From the NCBI GenBank assembly GCA_028710915.1, contig JAQTTF010000040.1, positions 1-6,328 on the forward strand: a DNA stretch of 6,328 nt, read 5' to 3'. Below, piece after piece: positions 1 to 5,846 of the stretch. A program made the position numbers and the translations under genes. Position 1 is the stretch's first letter. Each line of letters starts with the position of its first letter. The DNA is from Minisyncoccota bacterium (lineage in GTDB: Bacteria; Patescibacteriota; Minisyncoccia; Phycocordibacterales; JAQTLZ01). The notes beneath the pieces were generated by a model. It was not told the origin of the DNA and did not search any database. It was given only the letters and a program-made list of their open reading frames with translations.

Positions 1-415
1 AAGTTGTGTCTTTGTCAGGTGAAAAAACAGGGTCAAACTTTCGCATTTGTGGAGCAAAGATCATCTCTTTTCCGAATCGCTCGGCAATGTGCACGGAAAG
101 CTCTTTGATTTCCTTGTAAATTTTGAGTCGGTGTTCAAGCTCATCAATAGATTGTTCCTCTTCTTCGGAGAGTGAAAGATTTGGCAAAAGTGAGCGAGAT
201 TTGATGAGGAGAAGTGTCGAAGCGATCAAAATAAAGTTCGCGCTCTCCCCCATCGTCTGATTGCCAGTATTTTTTATATAAGCAATGTAGTCGTCCGTAA
301 TTTGGGCGAGCGAAATTTCGTTGATGAGAAGTTTCCTTTTTTCGATAAGGGAGAGCAAGAGATCAAGTGGTCCCTCGAAAACCTCTGTCTTTATTTTGTA
401 GCCTTGATTTTCCAC
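1..415 (-). CDS. scpA: Segregation and condensation protein A, N-terminal part (runs off left edge)
   Basis: This is the kleisin subunit of the bacterial Smc-ScpAB condensin, which helps compact and segregate the chromosome. 138 codons are visible, in frame to the window edge. The N-terminal FEGPLDLLLSLIEKRKL stretch (about residues 13-29) and the later LLLIKSRSLLP segment (about residues 69-79) are the ScpA family signatures; this part forms the helical domain that contacts the Smc neck. The C-terminal winged helix lies outside the window. The start chosen is GTG at 415-413, 3 bp after the aspS stop; no ATG lies closer to the conserved block and no clear Shine-Dalgarno is visible, so translational coupling to aspS is likely (inference). 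In many bacteria scpB follows scpA, so scpB may lie to the left of this window. Family identification is secure; only the exact start is uncertain. Confidence 0.92.
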   Translation of the reverse strand, partial: MENQGYKIKTEVFEGPLDLLLSLIEKRKLLINEISLAQITDDYIAYIKNTGNQTMGESANFILIASTLLLIKSRSLLPNLSLSEEEEQSIDELEHRLKIYKEIKELSVHIAERFGKEMIFAPQMRKFDPVFSPDKDTT

Positions 416-418
416 GAA

Positions 419-1822
419 TTATTTTTTCTTTGGTTTTGTGATGCTGATACCGAGTTCCTGGAGCTGTGTTTCAGAAACTTCTGATGGCGCGCTCATCATA
501 AGGTCTTTCCCCTCACCTGTTTTGGCAAAAGCAATTACCTCTCGAATGTTCGGCTCGTTCTGGAGAAGCATTACAGTGCGGTCGATTCCAGGAGCAAATC
601 CGCCATGTGGAGGCGCTCCGTAGGTAAACGCCTCGAGCATGTGAGCAAATTTTTTCTGTTGTTCTTCCTTACTAATATTGAGAAGTTCAAATACCTTTTC
701 CTGCATGTCTCGTCTGTGGATTCGGATGCTTCCTGAAGAGAGTTCATAGCCGTTCAAGACGAGGTCATATGAATTGGCTCGGACATTGAACAAATCTTCC
801 CCTTTCATAAATTTTTCTACATCTTCATCTTTGATCGAACAGAATGGATGATGGGCGGCGCCGATTTTCCCATCCTTATCTTTTTCGAACATTGGAAAGT
901 CCACGATCCACGCGAAAGCGAGTTCATCAGGATTATTTTTATCTTTTCGCAAGTCTGGTTTGTCTGAGCCATATTTTTTCATTGATTCTGCGTAAGTAAG
1001 TCTCATGAAAGGAGTGCTTGAAATTTTCTTGTGCGGATAAAGTGTCGAAATAAGTTCGATGAACATTTTTTCTGTGTACTGCAAAATATCTTCCTGTTTT
1101 ACGAAAGACATTTCGAAGTCGAGCTGGGTGAATTCCGGCTGGCGGTCTCCGCGCGAATCTTCATCTCGCATACAGCGGGCAATTTGGAAATATTTTTCAA
1201 ATCCAGCGACCATTGAAAGTTGTTTAAATTGTTGCGGTGATTGTGGAAGCGCGTAAAATTTTCCATTTTCAAGTCGCGAAGGAACGATGTATTCGCGCGA
1301 ACCTTCCGGTGTGCCCTTCATAAGAATCGGTGTTTCGATCTCTACGAAACCATTTTTATGCATATGTTCTCGGAAAAAGGTGATGATTTTGTCACGCATG
1401 CGAATATTCTGCTGCATTCGTGGTCGTCGCAAATCCAAGTAGCGGTATTTGAGTCGAGCTTCTTCCCCGATCTCTTTTCCGTCACCCCTGACATCGAATG
1501 GTGGTGTTTGTGCTTCATTCAAGACAGTGATGCCTAAAATCTCAATTTCGACTGCTCCATTTAAATTTTCTTTCTGAATATTTTTTTCTGGACGGGCATT
1601 TACTTTTCCGTGCACTTCAACAACCCATTCAGAACGTAATTTTTCGCCGACTGTGTGAGCTTCTGTCGCCTTCGGTAAAATAACGCCCTGTACGGTGCCA
1701 GTCATATCTCGGAAATCAAAAAAGATGAGTTTTCCCTGATCGCGTCGAACATCTACCCAGCCGGAAATGCTGACTTCTTTCCCCACCATATCTTTGAGAT
1801 CACCTATGTATGTTCTTTGCAT
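419..1822 (-). CDS. aspS: Aspartyl-tRNA synthetase (class II), short form without GAD insertion
   Basis: Cytosolic enzyme that charges tRNA-Asp with aspartate using ATP. The 467 residues contain an N-terminal OB-fold anticodon-binding domain (about 1-105) and a class II catalytic core. Motif 1 lies around FVEIETPILMKGTPEGS (159-175), motif 2 is RCMRDEDSRGDRQPEFTQLD (216-235), and motif 3 is HGGFAPGIDRTVMLL (406-420). Bacterial AspRS usually has about 590 residues with a GAD domain between motifs 2 and 3; here YGSDKPDLR (284-292) runs almost directly into AWIVDFPMFE (304-313), so that domain is missing, without any frameshift. Gln29 occupies the position of E. coli Leu30, a residue linked to tRNA-Asp versus tRNA-Asn discrimination, so whether it is discriminating cannot be decided here. 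The ATG start gives the expected N-terminus; no Shine-Dalgarno precedes it. A T-box leader lies upstream and scpA follows after 3 bp. Confidence 0.96.
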   Translation of the reverse strand: MQRTYIGDLKDMVGKEVSISGWVDVRRDQGKLIFFDFRDMTGTVQGVILPKATEAHTVGEKLRSEWVVEVHGKVNARPEKNIQKENLNGAVEIEILGITVLNEAQTPPFDVRGDGKEIGEEARLKYRYLDLRRPRMQQNIRMRDKIITFFREHMHKNGFVEIETPILMKGTPEGSREYIVPSRLENGKFYALPQSPQQFKQLSMVAGFEKYFQIARCMRDEDSRGDRQPEFTQLDFEMSFVKQEDILQYTEKMFIELISTLYPHKKISSTPFMRLTYAESMKKYGSDKPDLRKDKNNPDELAFAWIVDFPMFEKDKDGKIGAAHHPFCSIKDEDVEKFMKGEDLFNVRANSYDLVLNGYELSSGSIRIHRRDMQEKVFELLNISKEEQQKKFAHMLEAFTYGAPPHGGFAPGIDRTVMLLQNEPNIREVIAFAKTGEGKDLMMSAPSEVSETQLQELGISITKPKKK

Positions 1823-1860
1823 ATATTTTATAATGAGTTAATAAACTCTTTATTATTTAC

Positions 1861-1915
1861 GTCGAAAATTTTCTTACGAAAATCTTTCGACGCGATTTTT
1901 GTGGTGCAAAAATCG
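1861..1915 (-). repeat. Two adjacent hairpins in the aspS 5' UTR
   Basis: Two inverted repeats sit between the T-box terminator and the aspS start. The first (1893-1915) has perfect 9-bp arms, CGATTTTTG and CAAAAATCG, around a 5-nt loop. The second (1861-1891) pairs GTCGAAA with TTTCGAC and ATTTTC with GAAAAT, with one bulged G and a 4-nt loop. The second loosely resembles the AAATTTC/GAAATTT hairpins at 5646-5677 and 5815-5846. They may be dispersed palindromic repeats or mRNA-stabilising structures; function unknown. Confidence 0.6.
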
Positions 1916-1960
1916 AAAACGCCCCTGCAAATTCATTAATTCTAATAAATTCGCAGGGGC
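1907..1960 (-). terminator. Intrinsic terminator of the aspS T-box
   Basis: GCCCCTGC (1960-1953) pairs perfectly with GCAGGGGC (1928-1921); pairing continues inward through AT and G-T pairs to a stem of about 18 bp with a 4-nt loop. It is followed on the minus strand by a T-rich tract, GTTTTCGATTTTTG (1920-1907). The left arm contains the CCCT needed by the antiterminator, as expected for a T-box switch. Confidence 0.92.
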
Positions 1961-2126
1961 GATTTCGTCGCGGTGCCACCCTGTTTTATATCTTTTGTTT
2001 ACCCTATTCGGTATTCCGGTTAGGGTCGCTATATCGGGCTTACCCGGAAGAATCTACTGGCCCCAAATTAGTTATTAGAGCGTTCTTTCTTCATCCTCGC
2101 CGGTGTCAGCCGGGTCATTGGTATAG
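1907..2126 (-). promoter_or_regulatory. T-box riboswitch leader of aspS
   Basis: A T-box leader senses the uncharged/charged ratio of a tRNA and lets transcription continue when the tRNA is uncharged. The sequence AGGGTGGCACCGCG (1982-1969) matches the T-box consensus AGGGTGGNACCGCG exactly. An antiterminator can be drawn: AGGG (1982-1979) with CCCT (1958-1955), a 7-nt bulge TGGCACC, and GCGA (1971-1968) with TCGC (1962-1959) closed by CGAAA. It shares bases with the left arm of the terminator at 1921-1960, so the two are exclusive. TGGC in the bulge would pair with a GCCA tRNA end, as in tRNA-Asp (discriminator G). A hairpin at 2001-2026 (ACCCTA with TAGGGT) sits where stem III is expected. 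Stem I is probably 2042-2115, with base ACCCGG/CCGGGT, but I could not place the specifier firmly; GAT at 2054-2052 is the best Asp candidate. The 5' boundary is approximate. Confidence 0.9.
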
Positions 2127-2147
2127 CTAAATAGTACTATTTAGCTA
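2124..2147. repeat. Perfect 24-bp palindrome between ABC transporter gene and aspS leader
   Basis: TAGCTAAATAGT (2124-2135) is followed without a spacer by its exact reverse complement ACTATTTAGCTA (2136-2147). There is no T-run on either side, so it is not a normal intrinsic terminator for the ABC gene that ends at 2161. It covers the best candidate -10 of the aspS leader promoter, which suggests an operator for a dimeric regulator, but no regulator is visible in the window. Confidence 0.75.
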
Positions 2148-2158
2148 GCAAAATGCAA
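2131..2158 (-). promoter_or_regulatory. Candidate promoter for the aspS T-box leader
   Basis: Candidate -35 TTGCAT (2158-2153), 16-bp spacer, -10 TACTAT (2136-2131). Both boxes are imperfect. The predicted start at about 2124 lies just before the T-box stem I base at 2115. It is the best pair I found in the gap; a start slightly further downstream is also possible. Confidence 0.35.
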
Positions 2159-2160
2159 CC

Positions 2161-3948
2161 CTACTTTTCCTGTAGCAAAAACCCCCCAGCTTGGAGTGTC
2201 CAGAGCTTTTTGTAGAGACTTCCTTCTGTGGTTGTGAGCGCGTCATGCGTCCCCTCTTCCACGATTTTTCCGTCTTCAAGCACAAGAATCCTATCCATTT
2301 TTCGGATGGTTGAAAGTCTGTGTGCGATGACGATAACGGTCTTTCCTTCCATAAGTTTTGTCAGCGCATCTTGAATAAGCGCTTCAGACTCTGAATCGAG
2401 GCTTGATGTTGCTTCGTCAAGAACAAGAATCGGAGCATTTTTAAGAATCGCTCGAGCAATTGCGATCCTTTGTCGTTCTCCTCCGGAAAGTTTAATCCCC
2501 CGCTCTCCGACAAGGGTTTCGTATCCTTTTGGAAGCGATTGGATAAATTCGTCACAATGTGCCAGTTTTGCAGCTTCGAGTATCTCCGCTTCGGTTGCAT
2601 CTTCTCTTCCATATCGAATATTTTCTTTGAGGCTTCGGTGAAAGAGGATCGGATCTTGCGGTACGAATGATATGTTATGTCGAAGGCTTTCAAGCGTGGC
2701 ATCTTTGATTGTCTCCCCATCGATTTTTATTTTCCCTCCAGAAAGTTCATAGAGCCGCAAAAGAAGTCGGACGAAAGTAGACTTCCCCGCTCCAGAAGGT
2801 CCTACAAGCGCAACTTTTTCGCCGGCATTGATCATGAGTGACAAATGAGAAAGCACTTCACGAGTTTCTTGGAAGCTGAAAGTCACATCTTCAAATATGA
2901 TTTCTCCAGAAACTTTTTTAGGAAGCGGCTTTGCGGTCGGTATATCTTTAATTTCGTGAGGGAGCATAAGTATTTCCACCATCTCTTTCGAGTCTGCGTA
3001 TGCTTGATAGAGATTTCGGATGACTCGGCTCACTTCCCAGAGTTTCTCGCTCACATCAAGGAAATAGAGCTGAAGGAGTGTAAACATACCAATGGTCATA
3101 AGCCCTTGGCTCCAGTTTATTATTCCCCAATAGAAGATCGCGAATTCAGCAATAAAAATAAATGCCGATTGTATCGCGTCAGAGATAAGAGAAATGTTCC
3201 ACACTTTCCACATCACGTCTCTCCATTCAGTAAGTATTTTCCAAAAACCGGCTGATTCGCGTTTATAGCTGTTGAAAAGCTGAACCGTGTTGTGGTTGGT
3301 AAGAGTGTCCGCTAGGTACCCTGTTGTCTGAGAGTCTTTTCCCGCAGACTTAACGTCGTAAGGGAATTTAATGACAGAGATGATATATTGGGCGATGCAA
3401 AAAAGAACTGCCCAGATGAGAAGTATTACGGAAAATACGGGCTGGAGAAACCAGAGTACGATAACGCTTCCTGTGAGCCGGAGGACGAGAGGAGACACAT
3501 CGAAAAAGATCGAATCCGAAATACGTTCATACGCTCGCGCCATTCTGTTCACACGTTGAACAATTGAACCGACAAAATTATCAGAAAAGAATCCGTAGGA
3601 ATGTTTAGAAAGATAGTCGAATGAATTTTGTCGAAGCCGAGCCATGACTCGTATTTCATTGTATCCGCCGGCGAATCCTGAAAGTCTGTATCCTATCCAG
3701 TTGCCGATGTTGATGGCGAGGATGATGAGAAGGATGTGGATAAGGGTTGGAACGGAAGCTAAACGATCCGGAGAGGTGGCGATAATATCAATGAATTTTT
3801 TATAGTAGAGAGGGGCAAAAACTTGTACTGTTCCGGAAAGAAAAACTCCGATAAATGCAAAAACGAGGCTTGGAATATGAAAGCGCATAGCTTTCCAAAA
3901 AGCCTTAAAAATATCTTTTCCTTTTACTTTTGGATATTGAATTGCCAT
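2161..3948 (-). CDS. ABC exporter half-transporter (membrane domain fused to ATPase)
   Basis: A 595-residue type IV exporter of the MsbA/multidrug or lipid class, working as a dimer in the cytoplasmic membrane. Residues about 20-325 are the membrane domain, with hydrophobic segments near 28-48, 66-85, 157-195 (two) and 255-297 (two), i.e. six helices. The nucleotide-binding domain follows: A-loop aromatic F359, Walker A GPSGAGKS (383-390), Q-loop Q431, signature LSGGE (487-491), Walker B ILVLDE with E512, D-loop SSLD (515-518) and H-loop H543. All catalytic residues are present, so it should be active. The substrate cannot be told from the sequence, and there is no partner half-transporter in the window, so a homodimer is likely. 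ATG start at 3948; no Shine-Dalgarno. It has its own promoter at 3978-4006, so it is probably transcribed separately from trpS. Confidence 0.93.
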   Translation of the reverse strand: MAIQYPKVKGKDIFKAFWKAMRFHIPSLVFAFIGVFLSGTVQVFAPLYYKKFIDIIATSPDRLASVPTLIHILLIILAINIGNWIGYRLSGFAGGYNEIRVMARLRQNSFDYLSKHSYGFFSDNFVGSIVQRVNRMARAYERISDSIFFDVSPLVLRLTGSVIVLWFLQPVFSVILLIWAVLFCIAQYIISVIKFPYDVKSAGKDSQTTGYLADTLTNHNTVQLFNSYKRESAGFWKILTEWRDVMWKVWNISLISDAIQSAFIFIAEFAIFYWGIINWSQGLMTIGMFTLLQLYFLDVSEKLWEVSRVIRNLYQAYADSKEMVEILMLPHEIKDIPTAKPLPKKVSGEIIFEDVTFSFQETREVLSHLSLMINAGEKVALVGPSGAGKSTFVRLLLRLYELSGGKIKIDGETIKDATLESLRHNISFVPQDPILFHRSLKENIRYGREDATEAEILEAAKLAHCDEFIQSLPKGYETLVGERGIKLSGGERQRIAIARAILKNAPILVLDEATSSLDSESEALIQDALTKLMEGKTVIVIAHRLSTIRKMDRILVLEDGKIVEEGTHDALTTTEGSLYKKLWTLQAGGFLLQEK

Positions 3949-3955
3949 AAATAAA

Positions 3956-3969
3956 GCAGTGTAAACTGC
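3956..3969. repeat. Inverted repeat at the ABC transporter transcription start
   Basis: GCAGT (3956-3960) and ACTGC (3965-3969) form 5-bp arms around a 4-nt centre. It lies directly downstream of the predicted start site (about 3971) of the promoter at 3978-4006 and 7 bp before the ATG. It may be an operator half-site pair or a short 5' mRNA hairpin. Confidence 0.45.
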
Positions 3970-3977
3970 ATAAAAAT

Positions 3978-4006
3978 ATTATAACACAGAATTAGTAATT
4001 TATAAA
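3978..4006 (-). promoter_or_regulatory. Sigma70-type promoter of the ABC transporter gene
   Basis: Perfect -10 TATAAT (3983-3978), exactly 17 bp from -35 TTTATA (4006-4001, 4 of 6 matches to TTGACA). It lies in the 62-bp gap after the trpS stop, and the predicted start leaves a leader of only about 23 nt. Confidence 0.72.
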
Positions 4007-4010
4007 GTGA

Positions 4011-4955
4011 CTAGAGAGTCACACCTATTTTTTCTCGAACAACTTCCATCTTTGCTTCAGCGCGAGCGCGAGCTTTTTCTCCTCCCGCTTTAAGAATTTC
4101 AAGGACCGCTTTTGGATTTTTTGCCAGAGCTTCTCGTTTTTCTCGCATTGGCTTGATGAATGCGATTAGATCTGAAATAAGTGCATCTTTCAAATCTTTA
4201 TACTTCCCTTTCTTTTCTTCATAGAGTGTATCGAGCGAAGCTTTGTCTTTGAGTAGAGAGTGGATTGCGTAGACGTTTGTCGGAACTCCAGCGCTTGAAT
4301 CTGTCACAATCCCCATCACTGCTTTTTTGATTTCCTCGTCCGTAGCGAAAAGTCCTATGGTATTGTTGTAACTCTTACTCATTTTTTGTCCGTCGATTCC
4401 CGGAACAGTTTTTACAGATTCGAGAATGAGCGGTTCTGGTAATTTAAACGTCTCTCCGAAGATACGATTGAACTTTTCCGCCGTGTCTCGTGTGATTTCG
4501 ATGTGTTGTTTCTGGTCGAGCCCTGTTGGCACCACATTCGCGTCTTGGATCAAGATATCAGCAGCCATAAGGAGCGGATAATCAAAAAGTCCGACGTTTA
4601 CCTCTTTATTTTTCGCCTCGGCATCTTTGTACGCGTGCGCTCGCATAAGATACGGCACGGTAGTGAGACAGTTGAATATCCACCCAAGCTCGGCGACTTG
4701 TGGCACATCCGATTGCTTGTAGAGCACGACTTTTTTGGGATCAAGCCCGATAGCAAGATAATCAAGAGCAACGCCAAGAATATTTTCGTTCATCTCTTCC
4801 CTATTCTGCACTGTTGTAAGTGCGTGGAGGTCGGCAATGAAAATATAACTTTCATGTTCATTTTGAAGATCCACAAATTGCTTCATAGCGCCGAAATAAT
4901 TTCCAATATGTGGCCGGCCAGTCGGTTTTACACCTGAAAGTAGTATTTTTTTCAT
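4011..4955 (-). CDS. trpS: Tryptophanyl-tRNA synthetase (class I)
   Basis: Cytosolic homodimeric enzyme that charges tRNA-Trp. The 314 residues are close to the usual bacterial length (about 330). The nucleotide-binding HIGH motif appears as PHIGNYFGA (15-23), the tryptophan pocket region as YPLLMAADIL (126-135) with D133 at the conserved Asp, then VPTGLDQKQHIE (142-153), and the KMSKS loop is complete (191-195). The start at 4955 gives the family N-terminus MKKILLSGVKPTG. The reading frame stays open 70 codons upstream, but that part crosses a terminator and the end of the preceding ORF and has no family similarity. A -10-like TACTAT lies 7 nt before the ATG, so the mRNA may be leaderless. 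The gene lies downstream of a T-box-led ORF pair, from which a terminator separates it. Confidence 0.96.
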   Translation of the reverse strand: MKKILLSGVKPTGRPHIGNYFGAMKQFVDLQNEHESYIFIADLHALTTVQNREEMNENILGVALDYLAIGLDPKKVVLYKQSDVPQVAELGWIFNCLTTVPYLMRAHAYKDAEAKNKEVNVGLFDYPLLMAADILIQDANVVPTGLDQKQHIEITRDTAEKFNRIFGETFKLPEPLILESVKTVPGIDGQKMSKSYNNTIGLFATDEEIKKAVMGIVTDSSAGVPTNVYAIHSLLKDKASLDTLYEEKKGKYKDLKDALISDLIAFIKPMREKREALAKNPKAVLEILKAGGEKARARAEAKMEVVREKIGVTL

Positions 4956-4962
4956 GGTTCTA

Positions 4963-4968
4963 ATAGTA
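4963..4968 (-). promoter_or_regulatory. Possible -10 element giving a leaderless trpS mRNA
   Basis: TACTAT (4968-4963) is followed by 7 nt and then the trpS ATG, the spacing at which transcription would begin on or next to the start codon. There is no Shine-Dalgarno. The -35 position falls in a T-rich tract with no good match, so this is tentative. Confidence 0.35.
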
Positions 4969-4984
4969 TCAAAAAAAGAATGAA

Positions 4985-5022
4985 TAAAAAAGCCACAATT
5001 ATCCTGACGGACAACTGTGGCT
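4985..5022 (-). terminator. Intrinsic terminator after the small ORF pair, upstream of trpS
   Basis: AGCCACAGTTGTCC (5022-5009) pairs over 14 bp, including two G-T pairs, with its partner at 5004-4991 around the loop GTCA. On the minus strand a TTTTTATTC tract follows. It begins 9 nt after the stop codon of the preceding ORF. No T-box motif lies next to it, so it appears to be a plain terminator, perhaps leaky. Confidence 0.88.
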
Positions 5023-5031
5023 TGATTGGTA

Positions 5032-5253
5032 TTACAGACTGGCGTCGCCCGAGGGAATTTGTGCAGCTTTCTCTGCCGCTTCAATCCTTCTACCGATTTC
5101 CGCTGCACAAAACAACATGTAATCACGGAGTTGCCACCAGAAATCCTGCCGAAGAAGAAATTCAATTTCTTCGGCAGTCATTTCTTCGAAATCTTTGGTC
5201 ACCGCGAGGAGAAGTGCTTTTTTCTCATCCTCTGTCCATTTTTTCCATCCCAT
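5032..5253 (-). CDS. Small hypothetical protein, second of a tandem paralogous pair
   Basis: I do not recognise this 73-residue protein. It has no signal peptide or membrane helix; it is rich in charged residues and looks mostly helical. The segment DFEEMTAEEI (21-30) resembles DPEQLTHEEI in the preceding ORF (6 of 10 identical), and both are preceded by an EK-start helix of similar length, which suggests duplication. Four Trp residues (W3, W6, W39, W40) are many for its size. ATG at 5253 is preferred: the upstream ORF ends 1 bp before it and AGGTG sits 6 nt upstream. The frame is open further back to a TTG at 5295, but that would overlap the upstream gene. An intrinsic terminator follows directly. 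It is probably co-expressed with the upstream ORF under the T-box leader. Coding status is supported by the tight spacing, RBS and paralogy, not by a known family. Confidence 0.72.
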   Translation of the reverse strand: MGWKKWTEDEKKALLLAVTKDFEEMTAEEIEFLLRQDFWWQLRDYMLFCAAEIGRRIEAAEKAAQIPSGDASL

Positions 5254-5254
5254 C

Positions 5255-5548
5255 TTACTCACCTTTCCTGTTTCTGTGCCCAATCCTTGCCTCACGAGGT
5301 TTCGTGGGGCATTCGAGAAAAATGTCGTAATTTGGTTCCTTTTTCAGAACCTCTTTCCACCATCTTTCCCTGACACGTTCCATGTTACCGTATGCGTCGC
5401 GTCCTCCACCTCTTCCCGTTTCGCTCAGCACGCTTTGTAACAGTACATTGTAGACGACAATGTCTGTGATTTCTTCGTGTGTCAGCTGTTCAGGATCTTG
5501 TGAAATCAGTCGAAGCAATTCGACACCCTTTTCTCTCATGTCCGTCAT
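5255..5548 (-). CDS. Small hypothetical protein, first gene after the second T-box leader
   Basis: I do not recognise this 97-residue protein. The N-terminal half looks helical, with LTHEEI (22-27) inside a block shared with the next ORF. A Gly/Arg-rich turn (GRGGGR, 45-50) follows, then a charged helix with W63-W64 and a basic tail (KPREARIGHRNRKGE). There is no signal peptide, membrane segment or metal-binding motif (one Cys only, C80). ATG at 5548 is preferred because AAAGGGAG (5563-5556) lies 7 nt upstream, one of the few good Shine-Dalgarno sites in this window; a TTG in frame at 5566 would place the RBS inside the gene. It is the first gene downstream of the T-box terminator, so its expression should rise when the sensed tRNA is uncharged (inference). 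Its stop is 1 bp from the next start, which indicates an operon. Confidence 0.75.
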   Translation of the reverse strand: MTDMREKGVELLRLISQDPEQLTHEEITDIVVYNVLLQSVLSETGRGGGRDAYGNMERVRERWWKEVLKKEPNYDIFLECPTKPREARIGHRNRKGE

Positions 5549-5591
5549 GTTCGTGCTCCCTTTCAATGAACCATTGTTTTTTTACAAACGC

Positions 5592-5644
5592 AAAAATCCC
5601 CGTCTCTTTGCACATTGAAAATATGCAGAGGGACGGGGATTTTT
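5592..5644 (-). terminator. Strong, symmetric intrinsic terminator of the second T-box leader
   Basis: A 21-bp stem with two G-T pairs: outer arms ATCCCCGTC and GACGGGGAT flanked by AAAAA and TTTTT, then an inner 8-bp arm (TCTTTGCA with TGCAGAGG), with an 11-nt loop at 5613-5623. A-run and T-run on both sides make it able to terminate in both directions. The minus-strand left arm contains CCGTCCCT, which the T-box antiterminator can take up. Confidence 0.93.
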
Positions 5645-5645
5645 A

Positions 5646-5677
5646 CCCGCCGAAATTTCCGAAGAAATTTTTGCGGG
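5646..5677 (-). repeat. 32-nt hairpin repeat, copy A (inside antiterminator loop)
   Basis: CCCGC (5677-5673) pairs with GCGGG (5650-5646), and inside this AAATTTC pairs with GAAATTT around a TTCG tetraloop. It matches copy B at 5815-5846 in length and in 23 of 32 positions, including a compensatory change of the outer pair (C-G against T-A). It sits between the two arms of the T-box antiterminator. Confidence 0.75.
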
Positions 5678-5814
5678 CGAGTCCACGTGTTGCCACCCTA
5701 ATTTTTGGAACGAAAAAACACCTAAAGAGGTGCCATCGCTCCACTCATTGACTCGTACACCTTTCGGCAGATATCAATTATCCTTGTAACGGAGGAGACC
5801 GGATCTTCACCTCG

Positions 5815-5846
5815 TCCGCCTAAAATTTCTTCGAAATTTTGGTGGA
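5815..5846 (-). repeat. 32-nt hairpin repeat, copy B (in the 5' half of the leader)
   Basis: TCCACC (5846-5841) pairs with GGCGGA (5820-5815) with one mismatch, and inside this AAAATTTC pairs perfectly with GAAATTTT around a GAA loop. The right arm GGCGGAC recurs 50 bp upstream at 5871-5865, each time followed by a similar AGG-TGA-TC stretch, so there is a short direct repeat around the hairpin. Confidence 0.72.

Noticed and set aside
2845..3255. Open frame on the plus strand inside the ABC transporter gene
   Set aside because: It lies opposite a gene with all family motifs and has no recognisable domain or RBS; it is a shadow frame.
4503..4937. Plus-strand frame of 144 codons over trpS
   Set aside because: Antisense to a conserved synthetase gene with no independent support.
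4956..5165. 70-residue N-terminal extension of trpS
   Set aside because: It would cross the terminator at 4985-5022 and overlap the preceding small ORF; the family N-terminus begins at the ATG at 4955.
5254..5295. TTG start at 5295 for the 73-residue ORF
   Set aside because: It overlaps the upstream gene by 41 bp; ATG at 5253 has an RBS and tight operon spacing.
5032..5548. Small ORFs as anti-TRAP (RtpA) homologues
   Set aside because: Anti-TRAP has a Cys-rich zinc motif; these proteins have one Cys each and no such motif.
5549..5566. TTG start six codons upstream for the 97-residue ORF
   Set aside because: The Shine-Dalgarno AAAGGGAG lies inside this extension and is well placed for the ATG at 5548.
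5719..5732. Small hairpin followed by six T as a separate terminator in the second leader
   Set aside because: The stem is only 5-6 bp and it sits upstream of the T-box motif where stem III is expected; weak termination cannot be excluded.
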